NCBI RefSeq assembly: GCF_900104335.1
Contig: NZ_FMXT01000012.1
Span: forward strand, 1-64,000
Reading direction: 5' to 3'
Length of the DNA: 64,000 nt
DNA from: Pseudobutyrivibrio sp. YE44
GTDB lineage: Bacteria > Bacillota > Clostridia > Lachnospirales > Lachnospiraceae
Every line of letters starts with the position of its first letter. Positions within the stretch are counted from its first letter, which is position 1. Of this stretch, positions 15,295-24,056 are shown in pieces. A program made the translations under genes and the position numbers. A model generated the notes under the pieces. That model worked only from the letters and a program-made list of their open reading frames with translations, was not told the DNA's origin and did not search any database.

Positions 15295-17301
15295 ATGCCT
15301 GTATTTAACAAAGAAGATTTATTTAATATCCAAGCGTTGAATAATGCCATTTCAAAAAGGCTTGAAAAGGCTGACAATAAAGTGTCGTTGAAGGATGTAC
15401 AGGTATATTTAGGCCAAATTTACAGGTATACCGAGACTAGAGCGGAAGATTGGAATGCTACACTTGATGCCATCAAAGAAAATAAAGAAGAAAAATATGA
15501 GGTTATATCCAAACTAGATGCTCAGAGGGTTCTTCTTGAAGGAATTTTAGAGCAAAAGAATCTTAAGATGATGGAGTCTTATGCTAAAACAGATGAATAC
15601 CATTTTGACTTTGAATATACAAGTTGGCAAGCGAAGGAAGAAAAATATGTAAATTATTTAAATCTAAATAATGCTGTTATGGAAAATATACAAATGGACA
15701 ATCATAATCTTTTAAATATTTCTTATGATGCATTTATTGTAAATAAAGATGATCGTGTTCTAGTTTCAGATGTGGATTTAAGTCGAATGATAGATAAAAT
15801 TCGTGATGAATTAGAACCAGACTTGAATGACTATATACGAAAACAAAGTGTAGAAAAAGGTAAAAAGCTTTTATCTATAGAAAATAATTTAAAAAATATG
15901 GCTTCATCCCAAGCAAAAGAGGATCCTGAGTATTTAAAGGCAGACAAGAAGGACAAACCAGAAATATGGACAAGGAAGAAAAAAGAAATATTGGATGAGC
16001 TTCTTAAAGAGAATAATGAGAGTATGCTTGTTGAGCAAGAATGGGCAAATAGGATTGAGAAAGAAATTAATGCTCGTGAAAAAAAGGCAGAGACTGTTCT
16101 TAAGGCAGCGTTGGAACAAGGCTTAAAAGATAGAAGAGCTAAGAGAGACGAATATGCTAAACCTTTTCTACAGGAGGTAGAAAACGAGAAGGCAATACTT
16201 AATAATGAGCCCGAAAAGGTAAAAAAGGTTGAGCAGGAGAAACCAATAAAATCCGGCCTTAAGAAATCGACTAGAAGAAATAGAAATAAAACAGATTCTA
16301 ATAATGTAATCCCAAATGAAATACAACCGGATAGCAAAGGTAATAATTCAAAGTCAAAGGATATTGTATTTCCAAAGGGAACGACAAATGAGAATTACTA
16401 CCAATATACAAAGGATTTAGAAAGCAGAAGAAAAATAAATATTGATAATGTTAAAGACAAAACTATAACTACAAATGAAGAATTATTAAAAGTGATAAAA
16501 AAGAAGGCTGAGATAGAAGGAAGAGGTAGCGCATCTGGTTTTGTAGGTGATGCTAATACAGTAGTCAGAGCTAAAAACATTAAATCATACAGATATATAT
16601 GTGGAAGAGAACTGCTCGCTTGTGAACAAACTTTTTCACGAGAACGAAAGACTTTTCAAGTTGGAAAAAATCATCATATTGAAAAAATACAAGCTATACA
16701 CAATCTACTTAGGAAGAATAAAAAGACGGGTTTAGTTGGTAACTCTACTGCATACACAAACCTTTTAACCAAGTTGGATTCCTTTGAAAAGGATTTCAAG
16801 AAAAAGGGCTGGGCTGAACTTCTAAAGCCTGAAAAACAAGACATTAATAACTTGACAGATCAGGAAAAAAAGGCAAGAGCTGAAATGCTAACAAGCCTTC
16901 ATGATGTTTATTGGGCTGGCAAAGATTACATGGTTGCAAAAGGTCCTGAAGAAAAATTTTGGGCACATGGACAGGCTAGATATGAACTTACTTATCTTCT
17001 GTGCAGCGAGATATACACCTTTGGGGGACATGCCGCAGAATGCGAAGCACGTATTAAAGTTATAACAAATGATATAAAGAATAAACGCACTACACCTAGC
17101 AATTATGTAAAACAAATTCCTGATCAGGCATCAGCAGTTAAAAGACTAAATAAAAAATATGGACAATTAATAACTACAGAACTTTCAAAAATGGGGGTTG
17201 TTGATGTAATCAGTGATTATGGGATTATTGACAATGAGATTAAAAATCCTAAGCAAGAGAAAACAAACAATATTATTAGCAACAATAATATAAAAATATA
17301 G
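15295..17301 (+). CDS. Large charged helical protein, candidate T4SS substrate (family A, copy 1)
   Basis: This is a 668-aa soluble, Lys/Glu-rich, mostly helical protein with no signal peptide. Its first 60 residues (starting MPVFNKEDLFNIQAL, then YLGQIYRYTETRAEDW) and its last 200 match the next gene closely. The C-terminal match includes KLDSFEKDFKKKGWAELLKP, GKDYMVAKGP, LLCSEIYTFGGHAAE and YVKQIPD. The middle is a diverged low-complexity linker. It ends NNIISNNNIKI. The start at 15295 is chosen for AAGGAGA 8 bases upstream and the match to its paralogue. Function is unknown; a link to the secretion genes rests on position and shared tails. Confidence 0.72.
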   Translation: MPVFNKEDLFNIQALNNAISKRLEKADNKVSLKDVQVYLGQIYRYTETRAEDWNATLDAIKENKEEKYEVISKLDAQRVLLEGILEQKNLKMMESYAKTDEYHFDFEYTSWQAKEEKYVNYLNLNNAVMENIQMDNHNLLNISYDAFIVNKDDRVLVSDVDLSRMIDKIRDELEPDLNDYIRKQSVEKGKKLLSIENNLKNMASSQAKEDPEYLKADKKDKPEIWTRKKKEILDELLKENNESMLVEQEWANRIEKEINAREKKAETVLKAALEQGLKDRRAKRDEYAKPFLQEVENEKAILNNEPEKVKKVEQEKPIKSGLKKSTRRNRNKTDSNNVIPNEIQPDSKGNNSKSKDIVFPKGTTNENYYQYTKDLESRRKINIDNVKDKTITTNEELLKVIKKKAEIEGRGSASGFVGDANTVVRAKNIKSYRYICGRELLACEQTFSRERKTFQVGKNHHIEKIQAIHNLLRKNKKTGLVGNSTAYTNLLTKLDSFEKDFKKKGWAELLKPEKQDINNLTDQEKKARAEMLTSLHDVYWAGKDYMVAKGPEEKFWAHGQARYELTYLLCSEIYTFGGHAAECEARIKVITNDIKNKRTTPSNYVKQIPDQASAVKRLNKKYGQLITTELSKMGVVDVISDYGIIDNEIKNPKQEKTNNIISNNNIKI

Positions 17302-17343
17302 TTGATATGGGGAAGTAAAACAGATTTTATGGAGGTAGAAAGT

Positions 17344-19401
17344 ATGCCTATTTTTAACGAAGAGGAATTAATTGACATTCAGGTACTAGACAGAGTGCTT
17401 TCAAAAAAGCTTGATGGAGTTGATAAGCTAGGACTATCTGAAATTCAGATTTATCTAGGTCAAATATACAAATACACAGAAGCAAGAAAAGAGGACTGGG
17501 AATCCACTGAAGATTCCCTATTTAGAAGTGGGGATGAGGCAAATAACAAGATAATGTCTAATATCAATGCCTACCAAGCTCGTTTACAGGGAATGATAAC
17601 AGAGTTAAATCTGAAATCTGAAGAAAAGATTTATAAATCCTATGAGTTTAAATCGAAGCAGAATTTGCATGTAAAGGATATTGCCTATGAGCGGTATTTA
17701 TCTTTAGAAAATCAGACTCTAATTTCCAAGGGCGAATATTTGGAAATGGTGGACGCACTATGCGCTAAAGTAGAACCTGAGTTGAATGAAATGATTTTGG
17801 AATCTCAGAAGGATAAAAAGACATATATTCCTACAAAAACAGAGCAAGACGAAATAGAAAAAAATGCACTTAATGATGTAAATAACGATGAAGAGTATAA
17901 GCAGGCTAAAAGTAGTTATGAGCAGAAAAAAGGTGAATTGAATACACAGTATAATTTATTGAGTGGAGTCGAAAAAAGTTCCTTCAAAGAGAAAATGGAT
18001 TTTATTCTTCTAGAGGAAGAAGAATCCTTCGGAAAGATGTTTACAAATAAGTTAAGAGCACGAATAGAAGAATTGACAAAAGAGAGGGGATTACTGGAGG
18101 CGGAAAAAGTCGAAGCCGCTTGGATTAACAAAATAAATGAAAAGACTCAAGAGGTAAATAGAAAGGTAGCAAGCGTACTGGATGATTCTATCAAAAAACT
18201 TTCAGAGGCGAAGAAACAGGAAAGAGATAAAAAATCTGCTAATTTTTTAAAGGAACTTGAAAGCGAAAAGAAATTTATTACACAGAAACCTCAAGAAATC
18301 GTACTAGATGGTGAAGAACTAAAAGCTGAAGCAAATATACAGGATAAAGTTGAGTCAGAGCCAATAGTACAACCTGTGGAAAAGTCTGATTCTGTAGAAA
18401 AAGAGTCTGCAGCCAAAATCGGAAAGAGTCAAAAACCAAAGCCAAAGGCTAAGGTAGAGGAAAGCCTGGATAACTCTAATGATGAAGCACTAATTAAAGA
18501 AGAAAACTATTATGCAAAGCTTGGTCAGGTAAAAGAACCAGAATATAAGAGGATTACAAATAAACATGAGCTCTTAGAAGAGATTGATAGACTTGCAATG
18601 ATGGATAATGTAAATAAACAATTGTTGGGACAAGCATCAGGCGGATTTGTTGACACAGCAAAAGGTACTACAGAAATCTACTCAAATATGAATGGTTATA
18701 AGCAAATATGGAATCGTGAATTGGTTGCCCTAAAGGGTACCTTTAAACAAGATCAGGATGAGTTGCGAGTAGCTCAAGGACAGCATATTGATAAAATTCG
18801 AGCCATCCATAATCTGTTAAAAACAACTTCGAAGACTGGCTTTACAAGCAACTCAACAGAATACAGCACATTGCTTACAAAACTTGATAGTTTTGAAAAG
18901 CAGTTTAAAGAAAAGGGCTGGGCTGAGTTATTAAAACCTGAAAAACAAGATATTTCCAAGTTGAACGAAGAAGAAAAAAAATCTAGGAAAGAAATGCTAG
19001 ATGCCTTGGGTGAAGTATATGATGCTGGCAAGGACTATATGGTAGCCAAAGGTCCACAGAAGAAGTATTGGAAACATGGTAGGATAAGATATGAGCTGTC
19101 ATTCTTACTATGCAGTGAAATCTATACTTTTGGAGGACATGCAGCAGAGGTTGAGTCTCGCATAGCAGCTATTGACAAGGATATAAGTAATAATGTCAGT
19201 AGACCAAAACAATTTGTAAAGCAGATCCCAGACCGCATTAATGCCAGCGAAGAATTTAGCGAGAAGTATAAGGATGCAATTAACGCCGAAATAGCCAAGA
19301 ATAGATCCAAGGAAAATGCAAATGTCCAAAAAGAAGACGTACTGAATAATAGCAATAACAATATTATTGAAAACAATAATATTATTCAAAAGAACATCTA
19401 A
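17344..19401 (+). CDS. Large charged helical protein, candidate T4SS substrate (family A, copy 2)
   Basis: This 685-aa tandem paralogue of the preceding gene has N-terminus MPIFNEEELIDIQVL and YLGQIYKYTEARKEDW. Its C-terminal domain has KLDSFEKQFKEKGWAELLKP, GKDYMVAKGP and LLCSEIYTFGGHAAE. The middle third is Glu/Lys/Ser-rich and probably coiled-coil or disordered. The tail is very Asn/Ile-rich (SNNNIIENNNIIQKNI). The start at 17344 has GGAGGT 7 bases upstream; the TTG at 17302 is unlikely. It follows copy 1 by 42 bases. Local duplication followed by divergence of the centre is the simplest history. Confidence 0.72.
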   Translation: MPIFNEEELIDIQVLDRVLSKKLDGVDKLGLSEIQIYLGQIYKYTEARKEDWESTEDSLFRSGDEANNKIMSNINAYQARLQGMITELNLKSEEKIYKSYEFKSKQNLHVKDIAYERYLSLENQTLISKGEYLEMVDALCAKVEPELNEMILESQKDKKTYIPTKTEQDEIEKNALNDVNNDEEYKQAKSSYEQKKGELNTQYNLLSGVEKSSFKEKMDFILLEEEESFGKMFTNKLRARIEELTKERGLLEAEKVEAAWINKINEKTQEVNRKVASVLDDSIKKLSEAKKQERDKKSANFLKELESEKKFITQKPQEIVLDGEELKAEANIQDKVESEPIVQPVEKSDSVEKESAAKIGKSQKPKPKAKVEESLDNSNDEALIKEENYYAKLGQVKEPEYKRITNKHELLEEIDRLAMMDNVNKQLLGQASGGFVDTAKGTTEIYSNMNGYKQIWNRELVALKGTFKQDQDELRVAQGQHIDKIRAIHNLLKTTSKTGFTSNSTEYSTLLTKLDSFEKQFKEKGWAELLKPEKQDISKLNEEEKKSRKEMLDALGEVYDAGKDYMVAKGPQKKYWKHGRIRYELSFLLCSEIYTFGGHAAEVESRIAAIDKDISNNVSRPKQFVKQIPDRINASEEFSEKYKDAINAEIAKNRSKENANVQKEDVLNNSNNNIIENNNIIQKNI

Positions 19402-19432
19402 GCAAAGCATTATTATTTATGGGGGTACATTT

Positions 19433-21709
19433 ATGCCTAGAAAAAGGAATAATGAAGATCATCTAATGAAATACAACTGGCTGGATAAAAGAGATGCAGC
19501 GAGATATGGGTTTAACACTCTTGGTCAGTATTTCAATGAACATGTTTTGACTCAACCTGCTACAATTCCTGCTGGGGATAACTATGCTCAAGCAAATGCC
19601 ATTATTAGTAAAGCATTGCTAGAGGAGTCCGCCAACAGAAAAAACAAAAAAGTAAAAGCCTACTATGAGGGTATTGCAAATATTATGGATAGCTCTAAAG
19701 GCAATATTCTTCGGACAATTAATAAAAATTTTTATTTGTCGGATTTGTTACAAATTGATCAATACTTACTAGACCCAAAGAACAAGTCGGATGAAGAAAG
19801 ATTTAAAGCAGGAATCCCCTTTTTTGATGCAGTTTATGATTTGAAAAATGCGATTGTTGGAGAGGTTCTTGCCCACTATGATATTTACGACGCAGTTGAA
19901 AAAAAGAATTTGCTGGCAAGGGAGAACAGTCGTGAACAGTTAAAGAACCAGCACATTAAATTAATAAAGGCCTGTGAGAAATTAAATTCATTTCCAGAAA
20001 GTAATCGAAATTATAGCAACTTGAGAAATACACTTGACGAGGTATTAGGAAGAACTAACGATCAGGCAATGGATGCTAATCTGTATGTGGGATTTGCTAG
20101 AGGAGAGCTTCAAGCCTTAGAAAAGGGTTGGGGTGTAGATGATATGCGAATCCTTGGAGCAATAGGTGCTATTGAGGAGGGCATAAAAAAATATGAAGCT
20201 GAATATAGCACCAGTAAAAATGCAGAGCAAGATGACATAACTAGATTTAAAATATTTAAAGCAGATTTTTATGAATTAAAGAGTAAATGCTATACCACAT
20301 ATTCCAGCTCTACTGAGGCAAAAAAATATGTAGCCAGGGCAATGAAAAAATTCATTAATGATTATCCGGAGGATAATGAAATTGCAAATAAGTGTATGAC
20401 CGCAATAAATCCAAAGTTTTATAGCTTGAATGGAGCGGTTAATGCCCTTGTTAGTGATGATGAATTAGCGGTAAAAAATAATTCCCCATATGCTCTAGAT
20501 GAAAAAGATATAAAGAATCCTGATGTATATCTGGCAAAGCTTTGGGGGCAAGTAAAACAAAATGGTAATATTGGTGATTATGCTGCAAAGCTGTGTTGGT
20601 TAGAAGGCAAAAGTGCAAAAATCAGCATTGATGGGCAGGTCGATACTTATTTAAATACCATAGGGCTTGGCACGGAATCCAATTTGAATAGCCAAGACAT
20701 TCTCAAAATTCAAAAGGAAATTGCTAAGAATCTTATTGATAGTGGAATTGCTTTTGGTCAGTTGGTAGAGGCTAATGCTGAGCTTATGAGAAATAGCCCA
20801 GACTATGCACCTAATGAGAATTGCGAAAGTTTGTGTGTGGACTATAAGCTAAGCAAGTTAATAGCCCGTGAAACCCTTAAAGGTAAAGATGTATATCAAA
20901 CTCTTGCGGGTGCAAAGAAGGCTGCCCAGGTATTAGATGAGATGAATCCTGCCAACAGGGAGGAGCTGCAAAGATTTGCCAAAGAATATATGGAGACAAA
21001 ACAATGTGGGCTCAGTGGTGAAGAAAAGGTAAGGATTTTTAAGGAGGCTATTAATGATTCACCAATTGATTTGCGAGATTATGGAATAGAACGGAGTAAG
21101 GATACTATTTTAAAAGTTACAAATTCCAATGCATGCATTGAGCAAATGAATAGTAATATGCAAGAGATTAACAGCTATACTATAAAGATTACTGAACTGA
21201 AAGAAGCTGCAAAAAGAAAGCTCAACGAACTAAAAGTACTTAAAGATGCAAAAAAAACTGCAAAATGGGATGAGGATAATGATGTATATATAGACAGGGA
21301 TAACAGAGAAATATCCTTGTTAAAAGCGAATTCCCCAGCTTTTATGTATATGTATGATTCTCTAAGAGCTATTACAAAGCTTAAAAATGATTCATCACCA
21401 GCCAAGATTCTTTCTACCTTAAAGGCTGCACAGACTGCATCGGAAGGGTATCAGAAGAAGATTCAGGGACAATGGTTTGCTGGAAAATCAAAAAACGGTC
21501 AAGATAGACTTAATTTTGCAGAGGAATTTAAAACCTTTGCAAAACAAAATGAGGCAAATTTCAAAATACCTGAAGATAGTTCAATCGACTTGAATAAGCC
21601 AATATCAGAACAGATGACGAATGCAGCAGAGGCATTAACTAATTTCTCTGCTAAGCACAATTTTGCTGATGTGGTTCCTAAGGCTGCTAAAGGTAAACCA
21701 GTATTATAA
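19433..21709 (+). CDS. Large helical protein, candidate T4SS substrate (family B, copy 1)
   Basis: This is a 758-aa soluble helical protein without signal peptide or recognised domain. Residues about 215-290 (YVGFARGELQALEKGWGVDD, then AIGAIEEGIKKYE and FYELKSKCY) are homologous to a segment of the 921-aa protein at 40889, giving a second paralogous family on the other side of the secretion genes. The start at 19433 has a GGGGG SD and gives an N-terminal MP, as in the other candidates. A strong terminator follows, so the three upstream candidates form their own transcription unit. Confidence 0.7.
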   Translation: MPRKRNNEDHLMKYNWLDKRDAARYGFNTLGQYFNEHVLTQPATIPAGDNYAQANAIISKALLEESANRKNKKVKAYYEGIANIMDSSKGNILRTINKNFYLSDLLQIDQYLLDPKNKSDEERFKAGIPFFDAVYDLKNAIVGEVLAHYDIYDAVEKKNLLARENSREQLKNQHIKLIKACEKLNSFPESNRNYSNLRNTLDEVLGRTNDQAMDANLYVGFARGELQALEKGWGVDDMRILGAIGAIEEGIKKYEAEYSTSKNAEQDDITRFKIFKADFYELKSKCYTTYSSSTEAKKYVARAMKKFINDYPEDNEIANKCMTAINPKFYSLNGAVNALVSDDELAVKNNSPYALDEKDIKNPDVYLAKLWGQVKQNGNIGDYAAKLCWLEGKSAKISIDGQVDTYLNTIGLGTESNLNSQDILKIQKEIAKNLIDSGIAFGQLVEANAELMRNSPDYAPNENCESLCVDYKLSKLIARETLKGKDVYQTLAGAKKAAQVLDEMNPANREELQRFAKEYMETKQCGLSGEEKVRIFKEAINDSPIDLRDYGIERSKDTILKVTNSNACIEQMNSNMQEINSYTIKITELKEAAKRKLNELKVLKDAKKTAKWDEDNDVYIDRDNREISLLKANSPAFMYMYDSLRAITKLKNDSSPAKILSTLKAAQTASEGYQKKIQGQWFAGKSKNGQDRLNFAEEFKTFAKQNEANFKIPEDSSIDLNKPISEQMTNAAEALTNFSAKHNFADVVPKAAKGKPVL

Positions 21710-21734
21710 AATTTAATAAACAAAGGATTTTTAG

Positions 21735-21774
21735 ACCATCCTAGCCAAGTATTTTTGGATAGGATGGTTTTTTT
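21735..21774 (+). terminator. Rho-independent terminator between effector genes and secretion operon
   Basis: The stem ACCATCCTA/TAGGATGGT with a 16-base loop and a seven-T run lies 26 bases after the stop. It separates the 15295-21709 unit from the pilin-led operon. Confidence 0.9.
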
Positions 21775-21877
21775 GTGTCCTAAAGGTGAAGATTTTGCGT
21801 CAATTGTTATAAATGTGTGTACTTTATTGTGTTTTGTTTCCTGTTTTCTTAGAATGAGAACATAAAGTCGGAATAGT

Positions 21878-21895
21878 CTGTCTACTTATAGACAG
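21878..21895. promoter_or_regulatory. Short hairpin in the pilin leader
   Basis: CTGTCTA pairs with TAGACAG around a 4-base loop, 47 bases before the pilin start and ahead of its AGGAGG. It may be an operator or a 5'-UTR stem protecting the pilin mRNA. A promoter for the long operon must lie between 21775 and about 21880, but I cannot assign boxes with confidence. Confidence 0.35.
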
Positions 21896-21941
21896 TTGAG
21901 GCTTAAAAGGGAATAAACAAAGGAACAGGAGGGCCAGTATT

Positions 21942-22343
21942 ATGAGTATGAAGAATAGATTACACACAGCTAAAATCAATTGTTTAAAGGTGGGAATGGA
22001 GGTTTCAGCAGTTGCAACAGCAATCATGCTTAATCCGTTCTCAGTATATGCTGAAGAAGTTGACACTTCGACAAATGTAGATCTTACCAATGTAACAGAT
22101 CCTATTATCAAGCTTATTAATTCTATTTTGGCAGCAGCTATTCCTTTAGTTGCAGCTGTAGGTGCACTATATTGTGTATTACTTGGTGTGAAGTATGCAA
22201 GAGCAGAGGAGCCTCAGGACAGAGAGAAGGCTAAGCAGCATTTAAAGAGTGCAATTATCGGTTTTGTTTTAATCTTTGTATTAATCGTAGCCCTTAGAAT
22301 AGCAACACCTATTCTTACAGAATGGATGAACGCAAACTCATAG
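21942..22343 (+). CDS. VirB2/TrbC-like T4SS pilin
   Basis: This is a 133-aa small membrane protein. It has a long signal peptide ending near SVYAEE (residue about 39), then a hydrophobic helix (LINSILAAAIPLVAAVGALYCVLLG), a short charged cytoplasmic loop (KYARAEEPQDREKAKQHLK) and a second helix (SAIIGFVLIFVLIVALRIATPIL). This two-helix hairpin after a signal peptide is the layout of VirB2/TrbC pilins and of the T4SS_pilin family of Gram-positives. AGGAGG gives very strong initiation, as expected for a major subunit. It opens the secretion operon. Confidence 0.78.
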   Translation: MSMKNRLHTAKINCLKVGMEVSAVATAIMLNPFSVYAEEVDTSTNVDLTNVTDPIIKLINSILAAAIPLVAAVGALYCVLLGVKYARAEEPQDREKAKQHLKSAIIGFVLIFVLIVALRIATPILTEWMNANS

Positions 22344-22355
22344 TAGGAGAAAAAC

Positions 22356-24056
22356 ATGGGATTAAGGCTGGTTCCTAAAAAGTTAATAGTTAATGCATTG
22401 ATTTCTACCATAGCAGCATCATCTTTTTGGGGGATAACCATGCCTGTATATGCCACAGAGGACCAGGCTGAAACTCCCGCTTCGACAGAGCCTGAGAGCA
22501 CAGAAAGTGAAGAGGGGGCAACTCTCTTAAATGATGTGTTTGGCGAAGTGGTTATGTATCGATGGGACAGAGTTTATCGTGGGGATTATCCTATTGATAC
22601 TGATCAGTGGTATTTATCAATGCTGGTGTGGGCTAGAGAAAGTATGAGTATTTATGATGGCTACATTGGCGCCTTGGCTCCTGATGATATTTGGGAGGGG
22701 CCAGATGCAACTCCTGTTCCCGGTGTAACCAATCGATTTGGTGTCAAAGATCCTGTCTATAAAGACCAGTTTAAGGACAAAAAGTGGATAAAAGAAAATA
22801 AAACCTGTTATATTCGTTTGACAGACAGGGCTGAGGGTATTGACATTAATAGTGATCCGCAAGTTCAGCCCAACAAGGATACCTTTTTTACCGATGATGA
22901 CAGAGACTGTCTTTACGTGAAATACGGTGGTACTGATAGTGACAACCATGGTTTAGACGGTAATCATGCTCCCAAATATCATATGAAAATGTCAAAAAGC
23001 AAGAATGCTCCTGAAGGATTTGACTATATTATTGAGCCTTGGGGTGATGAGGATAACAGTGCCATTTCCTTCCGTGGAAGCGAGTATAAGGCAGAGTGGA
23101 CCTTTGCCTGTCGTAAAAGCAAATTAGGTGATGCCTGGAGAGTTTTCTATAACAAAGGAAGCGCCCATGACCCAACACTTACTGTAGCACAGGGGCAGAG
23201 ATATGCACATGCAAGATCACAGGACCATGACTGGAACCTATTCAAATGGTTCATAGGAAAAAAACTTCGATTTTCTTCTATTAATGGAGACCTTACTGTA
23301 ACTAAGGGGCAATTGCTTTCAATCTCGCCTAGCGTATACGTTGATTCGGAAGGAAGCGAAGAGAGTCAGAATGGTGTAATCAACCCAACTGGAAATACTG
23401 TTACTATTGAAAAAGGCGGTGTTCTTTCAGTTAGTGGTGATTTTATAAACAATGGAACTATCATTAACAACGGTGGAACCATAGTTATTCAAAAGGGTGG
23501 AAATATTTATCCATTCCTCCAGGGAGCAGATAGTTCTCAAGGCTGCGGTTCAATCAAATGTAATGGTGGAGACATAATTATCGAGGAAGGTGGTGCCCTT
23601 TATACTGGCTTAAATTGTTCACAAGCTACTGACAATGTGAGAAGGTCTGCGCCATTTTGGTTGGATAATAGTTCCACACTTATTAACTATGGATTACTTT
23701 GTTGTGGAAGCCTTGAATTAGGTGATTCTTCTGTTATTGAAAACCGTGGAAATGGACATATATATACCTGTCTATGGCAGAAGAATTGGGATACTATCGT
23801 AAATCAACTAAGCGACAACAATGAAGCTCTTATGTCTGGAAACACAGATAGCTTATTAGATTTGGGTTATATACAGACCGCTGACAAAGATTTTATTGGT
23901 GGTATTACCATAATCAATTGGCCTACAACATTAGAGCATACCCCATCTATTTATACAGCTAGTGGAACTGAGGGGAATGTTAGTGATCCAAGTTCTGATT
24001 GGCAGAACACCTTCATAAAAGAAGGTCTAATTAACTTTGGAATATTAGAGCTATGA
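22356..24056 (+). CDS. Secreted protein with beta-solenoid-like segment, unknown function
   Basis: This is a 566-aa exported protein. The N-terminal signal peptide runs to about ATEDQ (residue 35). A Pro/Glu/Thr linker follows, then a domain rich in Trp and Asp. Residues 320-420 contain short repeated turns (TVTIEKGGVLSVSGDFIN, NGTIINNGGTIVIQKGG, GGDIIIEEGGALY) that look like rungs of a right-handed beta-helix. No cell-wall anchor or TM is seen at the C-terminus. It starts 12 bases after the pilin and its last codon overlaps the VirD4 start (ATGA), so it is tied to the apparatus. Family unknown. Confidence 0.7.
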   Translation: MGLRLVPKKLIVNALISTIAASSFWGITMPVYATEDQAETPASTEPESTESEEGATLLNDVFGEVVMYRWDRVYRGDYPIDTDQWYLSMLVWARESMSIYDGYIGALAPDDIWEGPDATPVPGVTNRFGVKDPVYKDQFKDKKWIKENKTCYIRLTDRAEGIDINSDPQVQPNKDTFFTDDDRDCLYVKYGGTDSDNHGLDGNHAPKYHMKMSKSKNAPEGFDYIIEPWGDEDNSAISFRGSEYKAEWTFACRKSKLGDAWRVFYNKGSAHDPTLTVAQGQRYAHARSQDHDWNLFKWFIGKKLRFSSINGDLTVTKGQLLSISPSVYVDSEGSEESQNGVINPTGNTVTIEKGGVLSVSGDFINNGTIINNGGTIVIQKGGNIYPFLQGADSSQGCGSIKCNGGDIIIEEGGALYTGLNCSQATDNVRRSAPFWLDNSSTLINYGLLCCGSLELGDSSVIENRGNGHIYTCLWQKNWDTIVNQLSDNNEALMSGNTDSLLDLGYIQTADKDFIGGITIINWPTTLEHTPSIYTASGTEGNVSDPSSDWQNTFIKEGLINFGILEL